A stretch of 64,000 bases of DNA, taken from NCBI GenBank assembly GCA_036346225.1, contig JARFIW010000003.1:8708001-8772000 (forward strand). Direction: 5' to 3'. The notes under the pieces were generated by a model. That model was not told the origin of the DNA. It worked only from the letters and a program-made list of their open reading frames with translations, and did no database searches. This document shows positions 35,093 through 46,600 of this stretch, in pieces; position 1 is the first letter of the stretch, and every line of letters starts with the position of its first letter. This DNA comes from Platerodrilus igneus. Taxonomy: Eukaryota; Arthropoda; Insecta; Coleoptera; Lycidae. The position numbers and the translations under genes were made by a program.

Positions 35093-36940
35093 TACCAAAG
35101 AGAAGTAAACGGGAAAAAGTTAAAATATCCAAATATTTAATTGTTTTACCCTGTATAAATATAGGCGTATTTCTTTTCCATTAAAATGTGTTGTCGAACT
35201 TGATTATTTGATGAAGATGGGAATTTATTACAATAATATGGGTAATCTGTTATCGTTCAATGGTGGCGGCGTCTGTAAGCAAATAGGCTTGGCTTAGTTA
35301 ATTGTTTAATAAACATAAGAAAATTCATTATAAGTTCCAAAATTTACATAATATAAAAGTGAAATTGAATGGTTTAACAGCTAGGATGCCTTCGGATGGT
35401 TTCATGGGGCTGTGGAACCAGAATTAAGCTTGAACACTTATTAAATGTTTGTATTCACCATTCAATGGGGTGTATAGGTCTTCGGGAGTTTTAGTCTTTC
35501 TTCGGGAAGCTACGGAAGTTGCTTAAGAGATCCAGTGTGAACTTGAACAATAAAGATTAGGACATATATACAGGTCGGCGAGGTCCAGACATCTTCGGTG
35601 GTCTTCGGATCTCTTCGGTAATCTTCGTGTTTTTAGTGGTGGGTCAAAATTACGTTAAAAGGAATTATGAAATGAAATTATATGCACTTAAAAACTACTA
35701 TTTACAAGATATACAAAAGAAAAGGGTTCAGAAGGTATTCAGTTGTTTTATGAAGTCTTCGTCAGGCTTCGTGGGGGATGAGCTTCTACGGGGATGTCGT
35801 CCCTGTAGTAGAGCTTGACGGATGCAAACACAAACGACTGGTCGGTGAAGTATGGAACGGAGTTTAGCGTTCGTACGTGCTTGCTAGTTGTGGATTGATA
35901 AACTACGATGACGGCCTCCAGGTACGGCGGCGGACAGCGTAACGTTTGGATAGAATGCAGGCTATGATGAGCGCTGCGTTAGGGTAGCAGGTTATAGAGA
36001 GCACTGCTTGGAAAGGTTGCAGGCTGTGAGGAGTACTGCAGAGGAGAGAGAATCCCAGAATATGAGGAGTACTAGGACTGTCTTCTGCAGAAATCGAATT
36101 TATATTTATAGTCTTCAGGTCGCTATACTTTCTGTGTTGAAAAACGTTTATCAGAGCTTTAACCAATGAATTGCATTGTCGATTTTAGATTTCGAAACAA
36201 GATTATGCAAATTTGTTAACACAAATTTTAGTTGGAATTTTGTATGTTGTTCTATATTCAGCACGTGCACTCTGATATAGTCAAATTTACATTCGAAGTT
36301 CGTTCAGTGCATTGCATGGAATCGTAGCGGTAACAAATCTTGGAGATTTAAGATGGAACTAAGTATTTAATACCGTTAATTACGATTTGGATAGGAGCTA
36401 TTTGACATCGCAAGTATACAACTTTGATTCTTTGTTTGTTAATTGATAAGAATATTTGAATATTTTGTAATTTAAATTAGAATAAGTTCTCAATTTTATA
36501 AATTGTAAAGCGGATAATTACCAGAAGATTTTGAAGTATAGGCTCGAAGCATTTTGAACTTTAATTAATTATCTGTAGGGCATCTTAGGCCAATTATACT
36601 CATGAACGGGGTAGTTAAATATAGGTAAATTATCCTCAAGAGAAGGGATTTGAGTTCTGTAAATTTAAACAAAGACTAGGTAAGGATTACTTTAGTAATA
36701 ATTTAGGAATCATATATGTATGAACTTAAGCTGTAAACTTTCTATATTCTTTTGTATGAAAGAAAAATGTTTTCGAATGTATAGATGTTTTTTGAGATTG
36801 CCGTGTTTTATTTCATTTGGTAAATTCCACAGTACGAGTATAATTTCCGTTGAGCTAGCCAAGCAAAAAAAAAAGAAAAAGAAGGTAAAATAGTAATTTC
36901 ATATTTACTAGTTGTATTCTCATTAATACAGATTGATGTA
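35093..36940. other. No recognised gene; GC-richer block with TCTTCGG cluster
   Basis: From 35390 to 36100 the base composition rises and TCTTCGG or CTTCGG recurs (35485-35505, 35590-35625, 35757-35780). An AATAAA sits at 35550. Short frames on both strands (35627-35818 plus; 35903-36166 minus) lack recognisable motifs. An old retroelement LTR or leader is possible. Confidence 0.4.
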
Positions 36941-36946
36941 CCCATA

Positions 36947-37009
36947 ACCGGCCGGTTTCAGCTTCTTTAAGCTTTTTCAGAGTGCTTAAGGAAGCTGAAA
37001 CCGGCCGGT
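36947..37009. repeat. GC-rich hairpin: 25-bp inverted arms, 13-bp loop
   Basis: ACCGGCCGGTTTCAGCTTCT and five more bases pair with 36985-37009 at 24 of 25 positions. Loop CTTTTTCAGAGTG. It stands out in AT-rich surroundings. The minus strand reads CTGAAAAAGCTT..AAGCTGAAACCGG, loosely like the fold-back sequence near 24470. Confidence 0.85.
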
Positions 37010-37152
37010 CAGTGGATGTTTTCTCCCCTTGTGAATTAATAAAGCTATTTTTTTAAGGACTATACAACTATTAGCTCGATTTGTATAGGTGAATAAAGCT
37101 CTTGTTATTTTCATAAGAGTTTATTCACAGATACATCTTATTTTTTTATTTT

Positions 37153-39170
37153 GTTCTACACAAAGGGGTTAGATAGGTCATTGTATAAGTAATTACAAAT
37201 TGTCACATATAATTACAACTGATTAAATATTTTCCTAGTGTTGTTTGTAACAAGCGTGAAAGTGTTTCAAACAAGCTTAAAGGATACAGAGGGGGCAGAC
37301 AAAACACTACGTTCTTAGTATTTGTATACGAGTTTGAAAGTAGTTTTGGTCAGGAATTTCTTAGTATTGTGGTAAATATGTTAAACCGTCGTTAACTTTC
37401 TACGTATTTTAACAGGGAACGTGCGTACTTGGGGGAAATGCAGGGAAACAAGGTAAGAATGGACTTAATATGTACGAGTGAGATGCCGCATGTTATATAA
37501 ACATCATTGGAATATTCTAATATTTAGTGGGAAATAAAAGAGATAGAGTACAAGTACAAGCTGTTGCAAATAAATAAAGATGAATTATCAGATAGAATAT
37601 ATGTGTAAATTAGACAGGATTATTGGTAGATTGCTTGGAGAGGGCTATTGAGTCAAAGACAAGTGCAAGTTGCAAAGAAAACAAAGAATGGAAAATTGTG
37701 TGTATTGGATGGAAGGAGACAGATAGTTCCGTAGAAGAAATGTTATTGTAAACGTTTGGAGAGTAGTGGCTTGGATTCCACGAAGTAGATGTCAGTTAAA
37801 GCACGAAACTTGTGCTTTCGTAGAAAAGAGTTTGTTTGTAACGTCAAAATTCTAAAATTTCGGTGGCAGTTGATATTAGGATAGAAATTTACAGGGAATT
37901 GATGATGGCTAAACAAGTATTTTTCAGAATTAGGGTGGCAGTTGAGTATTTGTTGTGAGGGGTTTTAAGAAACGTGTTAACCGTTTGAAATTTACTAAGA
38001 AGACTGTTTTGTTTGTATTAACGGAGTAGCGAGTATTTTGAATCTTAAGGGGGGCAAAACTGGGCTATATAAACACCAGCAGGAGGTAGTAGGGCTCTCT
38101 TTTGATTTTTATCGACGCGTCTGCAAATAGTAGTAAACAAGTAATAATATAATACTTAAAATAAAAGTTATGCACAAGTTAGTGTAAAATACTTATACTA
38201 GCAGTATTTGAATTAATGCAAGGATAGCTCCGATGCATATTTTATGAAAGTAAGTACAAACTGCTTTTTACATGGTTGTTCGTGCAGAGCTTGCAGAAAA
38301 TGCAGCAGTGATTGTTGATGGATCGATTAGGTAATGTATCCACGGTAAATTGGACAAGTAGCATAGTTGGTGAAGTCTGGCTGTATCTTCAAGGGGTGAT
38401 AGAGCAAATAGAGTAGCAGCGTGCAGTCTTAAATGGTATCATACAACTTGGGGGAGGTTCCAGAACGTGCAGTCATAGATGATGGCAACGGTCACCTATG
38501 GTATGATTATGGACACATGTGTGGCGGTGCATTCCAGGTAACAGATTGTTGTGTATAATTGTTTTGTGGATTTATTTTGTGTATAATGACATTATATGCC
38601 TTATGCGTATATTTCTATAAATTTAATACACTAAGAGGTACCGAATGAACTTTAATGATTTATTATTTGACCATATTTTTATGTGTAAAATAATTTATGT
38701 AGTATTTGTGTATGTACAAGGTAAAAGGGACCTATGGTATTTGGCTGTGCGAAAATTAGCACGTGTGTTTATAGGTTTTACTATGAACTTTTATTAAAAC
38801 TGGGATAACGTAAGGGGTATGAAAGGGCCCTGTTACTTTAAAATAAAATTTAATCTGTGGATAAAAGTTTAATCAGGAAATATTTGGAAAAATGTATTAT
38901 TTCAAAGGTAAATGTTTGTAATTTTATCAACGTGTGAAATAAGCATTGATAAGGATTTTTGGTGTAGAATGTTGTTATAAATCAATTGTCACTGTAGACG
39001 CGTTTGCTTTTTAGTACGGTAGTATATTTCAGAGAGCAGCTGAGCAGCCGTGGCAAACTTCTCTGATGAAGCTGTGATTTGAGCAAAAAGCTGGCAGTAA
39101 CAAGTTAAGTCTTTTATTTTAGTATTCAATGCAAGTAGGCTACAGAGTATTATCACGTCCAATTTGTGGG
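37153..39170 (+). mobile_element. Block I: LTR-like sequence related to LTRs C and E
   Basis: The core at 38050-38110 aligns with LTR E: GGGGCAAAAC, then CTATATAAAC, then GGGCTCTCTTTTGATTTTTAT. About 450 bases on there is TTCCAG/GTAAC (near 38539), as in A and C, and GAGCAGCCGTGGC at 39050 resembles GAGCAGCCGAGGCGG of C and E near the LTR end. No gag or pol follows. The ends are guesses; the core is better supported than the edges. Confidence 0.4.
38066..38073 (+). promoter_or_regulatory. TATA box of block I
   Basis: TATATAAA with the family's GCTCTCTT initiator region about 30 bases downstream. Confidence 0.5.
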
Positions 39171-39215
39171 ACACGAATCATCCAGCTTTAACTAAAACTT
39201 CAGAATAATATATAT

Positions 39216-39360
39216 CAACATCAAAATTTTGAAAATTTATACCATTAATATCGGACGAATATAACCTGTTCTGTATTTTTATTAACAATACTTAAATTTT
39301 GTTTGTATTCACTTGTAGTATTTTTAATCACGGCAATTTCTCCTCCAAAAACTTGTATAG
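39216..39360 (+). repeat. Dispersed repeat J, copy 2
   Basis: Same orientation as 34708-34880 and roughly 75% alike by eye. It lies just after LTR-like block I, as copy 1 lies just after element E. Confidence 0.65.
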
Positions 39361-40600
39361 CATTTTTTTTTGAAGGGACGTTTAGATATCGCCTTCACAA
39401 GCATGGTTGAATTTTCAACTAACATGCCGTTTTATAGTTAGAATATCTACTCCGGTGCTGACTAGAAATAAAATAAACTGTCGATGACAGTGCCCCTATA
39501 TTCTTGAGGGTGCAATAAATTGAGGAAAAAGCAGTCTTCTTTGACATTACACTAAAAGTTTTTATACCAACAGAACACATTATGCATTTGCCACCTCTGT
39601 GACCAATGAAAAATTTTCTATGATTGGCATGACCAGAACACAGAGCAAGGAGTTTCGTATTATTTAGACCATATTCATACCTTCAACTCTCTCGACAGTG
39701 ATAAAGCATTCTCGGGAAACTTTGGTTTTGTATCCGATATGAAGATATGAAAATCTTTCCTCAATTTTTTACGTTTTCTAACAGCAAATTAGTTAACTCG
39801 TTCTCTCTGCATACACCTCCAAGTCTAATAATTAAGCCAACCTTAAATTTTATTTTTATGAATTACACATTCCAAACATCTTCTTTCTCTTGCCTTTGCT
39901 AGCAAAAACTTTGTGTCATCCACTTTCACTACGTCTTCGTCGTGCAGGTGTCTCAATCATGAATAATTATGCTTAAGCCCCATTTATACTGTAACGTCAT
40001 TTTAGCTGATGCCTAGCCATGTTACCACGCGTTCGCTTTTCACTTACTTAATTCGAACTTAGCGCGTTTAGAATTTTGTTCTGTCTATTTACAATACCTT
40101 ATTAATATTAATTGTAATTAATTCATTAATTATGTTACGTTTGAAGGTTAAACATTAACAGTTTCCTTTGATTTATATTTAAAAACAGTTTATTAGTAAA
40201 AAGTAGTTGTTTACGTACCTTAGATAATTATCTTATTGGTCGATTTAAATGAAACGCTCAGCTTGACATAACTGTTGCAGTTTTGAAAGATCGAAAAATA
40301 TTCGGTTGAACAGCTGATTGGTCGTTCCCTTTCTCAACCTGTGCCTTGATATGATTCTTTTTTGTTTTATCTGTTAAACAGACAACTCAGTTTGAAAAGG
40401 CAAAATGGTGTCTTGTACCATGCGGTCCAAATAGATATGTAATTTCTTCTAATTAAAATGAAGTTTTCTCAAAAAAGATTATTGTAGGATATTTGCCTGA
40501 AGGAGCTTTATTTTTATTGTGTCTATAAGCTCGCCCTTTAACATAAGAACGGTAAGATGTTTTAAGATGGTTTAATTTAATCACTAAAATGCACTACATT
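39361..40600. other. No recognised gene
   Basis: AT-rich. A stretch on the minus strand around 39540-39960 has scattered cysteine codons and short open pieces but I could not name a family. Confidence 0.4.
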
Positions 40601-40790
40601 TTAGGGCTTCATTTTTGGGCTTAATTCATTTTTGGAATGGAATCCATTTTTGGGGTAAATTCAGTTTTGGGATGAATTCATTTTTGGAGTAAATTTAATT
40701 TTGGAATGAAATTTATTTTTGGGATGGATTTTATTTTTATGGGACGGACTTCTTATATGAGATGGACTTTAGGACGAATTTCTACTAATG
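40601..40790 (+). repeat. Minisatellite, 17-18-bp unit, ~10 degenerate copies
   Basis: Repeated CATTTTTGGGNTNAATT-type units: CATTTTTGGGCTTAATT, CATTTTTGGAATGGAATC, CATTTTTGGGGTAAATT, CAGTTTTGGGATGAATT and so on, decaying after 40740. Confidence 0.85.
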
Positions 40791-42077
40791 GAAAATTCTT
40801 TAAAATGCTGCATTTAATGTAGTAATTTTCTTTATCTTCTTGGACCTGTGTTCATATCGTCGTGTTGCTTAATATACAAGCTGAGTAAAATCGAGACGTG
40901 GATAAGGGTAACAATTTACACTTTGTGATTATTCTACATTCAGGCATGAGATTTCACTTTACAATTAAATTGTTCATTAGAGAGTGTATGTACAATGAAG
41001 TCTTAGTAATAAATTTATCTTATCTCTGCGTCAAAGCAAACTATAAATTACCGTAACTTATTAAATTTTATGTTTACCTGATCAAATTTACTAAATATTC
41101 ATCCTGGTACAAAATGTAAACGGAAAGTCTCATGACACTTTTTTGGTATTAAACGTCTAAATAATAACTCGATGTAAATAGCTCACTATAATTCTTTTAA
41201 TGAACTATAACAATCCATTTTAATTTGTCAAAAGTTTGTCTTAAAACTTAGATTCAATATACACTTGTGTTAGGGTTTTATACAGCTTCTGCGAATTTAT
41301 AAATCTATCTTCACCTGGGTTAAAGCGTTCAAGCGGTTAGAATCTAGGAATATGCCAACGCATCCCACCTTTATTGAACTAGCACTCATAGGGGTAACGT
41401 CGTTCGTTAAGGTGAACAGTACTACGTAAGATGCGTAATATTAGTGTTATTCGCAATGCTCCCTATGAGCAACCATTTTTCTAAATAAATATGTAATTGT
41501 GTCTAGTGTATTTAAATGTCTCGCTTTGCGCGGCTATTGTACTATTCTAACTAAACTAATTAATAAAGTAAATGTACATACGTTTTTAACCCAAACCCTA
41601 TTTAGGTGATTGGATGTTACCGGTGCTATGCTATAGACTTTACTCTAATCGGTAGAAGGCAATGGTTCAAAGGTGGGAAATATATTAAAAAAAATAAACA
41701 ATATATAGAGCGCCACTACATTCAGAAAGAAAGGGGAATGTAAACCCATTAGTTAACTACAACGATGATATACCTGAAATAAATTACAAAATTAAAAATA
41801 TAGCATATGAGGTAGCAGTTTGCTCCTCCAATGTATTTCAAAATAACATGATATTATAAGTACTTTTATATCTTCTAGTATTAACCTTGATGAAAGTATT
41901 TTATATACTCAAAGATTGTATACATTTTTGTTTAAATAAAAATGTTCTAGGTTTCTTAGAAAAGTATAATGTAGCATAATATCCTTTAACAAATTTATAT
42001 GTTATAACAAAAATGGAACGTATTTATTATTCAGGTATTAGAAAAAAATGTTTGTGCAATAGTAACTTAGCTTTCTT

Positions 42078-42079
<2 letters not shown>
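40791..42079. other. No recognised feature
   Basis: AT-rich, no frames of note, no recognisable repeat ends. Confidence 0.5.

Positions 42080-42126
<47 letters not shown>
42080..42126. repeat. TA microsatellite
   Basis: About 46 bases of (AT)n with no recognised transposon edge on either side. Confidence 0.95.
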
Positions 42127-42128
<2 letters not shown>

Positions 42129-45100
42129 TGAAAATATAACTCCCTTGATTTTAAATTTCACGTTATTACTAAACCTTAACGTTTGATTCTAATAAAAATG
42201 CAACAATTATCATATCATGTAGAAATCGGATCCGTTAACTACTTACAATTGGAATGTATAGATTTTAAATTCATTAATATAGTAAGTAAATTGAACAATC
42301 TTTCCTAATCAGATGATAAAAGAAGCAAAAATATACTTAGTAAAAAAAAATTAAACCAGTAGCATGATTTATACAAGTTACATATCAAAGTAAGTTGAAG
42401 TATAGAATTTTGATAAGCAAAAAAACTTTTCTATAAACTCATAAGAGTATTAAAATGTCCCTCTTTAATCATAATAAGAGGTAGACAATATATAACTTTA
42501 CTTGATAGCTGTTATAGCAAGTTATGATTAATTAAGTTAGAACTAGGGTTAGGTTTAAATGTATTGATCAATATTATCTAATTATTCAATCAATGCGAAA
42601 TACGCCATGTTCCTAAGTTTTAAATTCACTTTAACTTTATGAAATATTCATAGCCAAATTAGGTTTTATTATACCATTGTTATAATGTAAACAAACGTAG
42701 TTGACAAGTGGCATCTGTCGAATAAAATTATAACTAGTACGCACCTTGGATATGTAGTTTAACACCTGTTATACCAACCAGATATATGTATTGATGTCGT
42801 GCTGTTTACGTAACGAATTATTGCTGATAGAACTTTGACCAAGCCTCTTCGCAGATAATTAAACCATTTATTTAATTTAACTAAGTTGAAATCTTGCAAT
42901 CTTGTACCAAGCAATTGTAGTGCTTTGAAATTCTGAGCATCCTAGATAGACGTAAGTAAATAACACGGCGATTCTTCAAAAACCCGAAACTAACAATCTT
43001 GAGTGTGCATCTTAAACGAATTGTAATATTAGATGTTGAACTAACGTACCGAAAGATTTCTTTTCATTGTTAACTCTCTAAAGAAACATCACGTCGACCA
43101 TTCTCGACGCTTTATTCAACTCTCCATACTATCGGGATTCTCAGGTCTGAGGAGCCATGTTGGTTTGATATGCAGCGACCTTAAACTGCCTTACCGATTA
43201 CGAACAAGTTGATATTTACTCAACACCTTCGTCCTCGTATATTTTCGGCAGATGGCTGTACATATTACCAAATATTTCATAAAGATGTTAATTAGGAATG
43301 TATTTATTTATCTACATTATAAATGTAATAATGTATTTTTATTAAATCACTTAATAATATAAATTAAATGTTGTAAACAACAACTGGCTCAATTGTTGTG
43401 ATATAATTATTTTGTCCCAATGTATTAATCATAGATAATTAAATATACCAACTGTATAGTGGGTATTGTAAAGTGTGTTGCATATATTAGGGTTTACGTA
43501 TGATTACATAATAAAAGTACTTATTGGGGTTATTTTGACAAACGTAAAATTTGAAAATGTTACATGTTAACCGAGCACGCGTTGTTTTTATTCTACATAC
43601 ATGTCCAATCGAAGTGTTTTCTTTTGCTAAGCTATTGATTGTTAATAAACTAAACCCTAAATCAATATCAGAAAGAGTCGACTTCCAATCCTATTTGTGA
43701 AGCAATAAACCCTTTCGTGCCCAACTTGCGCTACCAGACGTGTTCCTTACTGTTTTGTCATTATAGTTTCTCAGTAAGTAATGGTGTATATTAATTTAGT
43801 AAGTTCCTTACAAAGAAATCATTACTCTTAACCCTGATGATCTTGGACTCTTGCAATCACCGCAATCCTAAAGGTCGAACTAGCTTTGCCAAAGTATGTC
43901 CTCATACTTTGTCGTGTGTGTTCTATGTCCTCTACCCATGTAGAAGATAGAAAAACGGCACAGCACTATAAATAACTTTCCCTATTAATTTGATGTACTT
44001 GCTAAAGTAGTTGAATGATTATGATATTATCCATTAAATTCTTGTAAAGTGAAATACTTTTTTGTGGTGTCAAATTGCAGATGCCAATGTCATTTACTGT
44101 GAAAGTTAACTGCGTTTGCTTCGTTTGCATTTGTCAGGTCGATCTTGTTACAATGAAAATGTGGTGAGATTTGCAATTCAAAGGTTTTAACAATTGATTG
44201 GTTTATAACTTATAGAAGAAAAGTTGATAATCTATATATTTTAAATACAAATGTATTATGCAGCAGCTAGATAGACAAAAACATAAAAACTGCGGTCATT
44301 AGATCTTTAAATACATCTCTAAGGAAGTAACTACCTATTGGCAAAGCTATTTTTCCAGGTAAAGTGAATAAATATAGTATTTTAGATGGTCAATTGACTT
44401 ACAAAATGCATAAATATTAGTTCATACGAATATAATTGATCACATGACTGCCTTCTTTTGTGTTCTCGACTATATTTATACCTTTTCTTAGTTCTGAATA
44501 TTCAAGGCAGATTACAAGCCAGGAAAATCAAACAACACAACGCCCTCATAAATGCTACTTAAATAGCCATTCTTATTTAATAGTTGATTATGCCACTATT
44601 GATTTACTAACCACGTTCAGGTAAATCAATATAATAAAGAAAGCACGTAAAGGAACTCCCAGACTTACTGAATAGATATTTCGAAGCGAAGGTTTCAAAT
44701 AGAGTAGAATTGTAAATTTACAAAATATTCCTGCAGAATCTTCTATTATTTCAAGTAGAAAATAACCGATATTAAGTGTTTCGACGCATCCTTAATATAG
44801 ACAAAGCAATCTAATTCTGACGCTATATGTGGAAATCACATTATAATGAGAAATTTCTCACGAGAAGCGCTTTATAGTCATGAATATCTAATAAATGTCA
44901 CCCGGTGATATCCATTGCTAAGCTGAAACTCTGTGATTTCACACGCTACGGTTCCTTCTAAAACCAGGAAATTTGATTTTATTTCCAAATCGCATGAAAA
45001 AGCACTAAGAAATTCTGCAGTTACATTTAACCGTCTCTTCGATGTTCTGGTATTTATATATAAAACTGAATTGTGGTGTTTGTTAAATTCAGCCAGTCTT

Positions 45101-45239
45101 GACGCATGCGAGATTAATTTAAACACACACTTGTGTAAATTTAAAATTATTAACAAATATTTTCATTTTATTTATAGATATCTTGAAACTCGTATATTGG
45201 CCCTAAATTTCATTCTCATATAAGTTTTCCTTATCTAAA
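42127..45239. other. No recognised gene
   Basis: AT-rich. Two mirror-image frames of about 95 codons at 44878-45223 overlap on opposite strands and show no motif, so I do not call either. Confidence 0.5.
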
Positions 45240-46600
45240 ATTGCTTCAGAGGCTTAAAGACTCGAGGGTTTAAATGTTCAAAAGCATACTGACTCAATGC
45301 TGATCAATTCAAAATAATAATGGCTCAAATGGCCCAAAACACCCAGGCTTAAAAACTCAAAAGATCAAAAATTTAAAGGCTTAAAACTTAAAGCCATATA
45401 GGCTTAAATGCTCCAAGCTTAAAGAATAAAAAGCTAAAAGTTTCAGAGGACAACTAGAGAGAGTGAGGACTCGATTTATTTAGAACTCCAAAAGTCAGAA
45501 GCCTAAACGCTCAAACCGTAAAGATAATAATTCCTAAACACTTAATGCTTAAAGCTAAACGGTTTAAAGATTAAAAGGTGTAAAACATAAAGCTCATAGT
45601 AACAAAGATCAAAGGCGTAAATGTTCAAAGCCGCAAAGGCTTAGACTCTTAAAAGCTCAAATGCTTAAAAGCACAAAAGCTTAAATGCGTGAAGGCTTAA
45701 AGGCTTATAGAATTAAAAGTTAAAATTCTTGAAGATCCGAGGACTTATTTTCCCAAAAGCTATAAAGCTCTAGGCCAAACAACTAAATGCATAAAGGCTA
45801 AAAAACTCAAGCACAACGATTTAAACGCTAAGGCATAACGATTCAAAAACTAAAAGCTTAGAAGCTATAAGTTCTAGCAGCTTAATATTTAAAAGACCTA
45901 ATGGCTCAAAAGGTCTAAAGGCATAAACACCCATGAGCTCAAATGCTTAAAGACTCAATGACTTAAATGCTCGAAGTTTGAGAAACCTAATAGCTTAAAA
46001 GCTCAAATGTTTAAGGATACGAATCTCAAAAATTAAGTGGTTTAAAACTCAAAAGTTCGGAGAAAAATCTCGAAAACTTAATGCTTCAAGGTAAATAAGT
46101 TTTAAACGCTCAGTGAGCTAAATGCTTAAAGATTCGAAGTCATAAAGTATTGGGGAAAAAGGTTAGAAACTCAAATCCTCGAAGGTTCAAAGACTCAAAC
46201 TCTCAAAGGGTTAAGGGTTAAGGCTTAAAGATTCTGAATCGTTAAAGGCTCAGGAGCACAAAGGCTTCGACGCTTAGAGTTTTATGGGCTTAAACACTAA
46301 TGGTTTAAAGATTCAAATACTTCCAGGCTAGAAGATCAAATGCTCAAAAGCTCGAAGGCTCAATCACTCAACGGTTTAAAAGTTTTAAAGGCTAAAACCC
46401 TTAGGCTTGACGAGATAAAAACTCAAGCTTAAAGTTTTTAAGTGCTTAGGCCTAAAGACCTTAAAAGCTCGTAGAGTTAAAGTTCAAGTGCCAATAAGCA
46501 TAAAAGCTCAGAGACTCAACAGTTTAAAACAAGAACATATAGGTCGAGGGCTTGGAGTTTGATAGGCTACAGACTGAAAAGTTTAGACGTTCAAAGGCTT
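45240..46600 (+). repeat. 1.35-kb degenerate array with 8-bp period (CTTAAAGG/CTCAAATG)
   Basis: The stretch is built from 7-9-base words such as CTTAAAAG, CTCAAATG, CACAAAAG, CTTAAATG and CTTAAAGG, all in one orientation, roughly 160 copies. A clean run is at 45650-45710. Edges fade at about 45238 and 46600. It has no open frame and no flanking transposon end that I can see. Confidence 0.85.

Noticed and set aside
34790..35132. Two short frames over the TA repeat
   Set aside because: They translate (AT)n into Tyr-Ile repeats and change with repeat length.
39062..39100. CTCTGATGAAGC...GAGCAAAAAGC, hammerhead-like at first sight
   Set aside because: It lacks the GAAA half and its stem is poor. 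It also falls where LTRs C and E have a homologous non-ribozyme sequence.
44878..45223. Overlapping ~95-codon frames on opposite strands
   Set aside because: No domain, signal or splice context, and mirror-image frames of this size are expected by chance.
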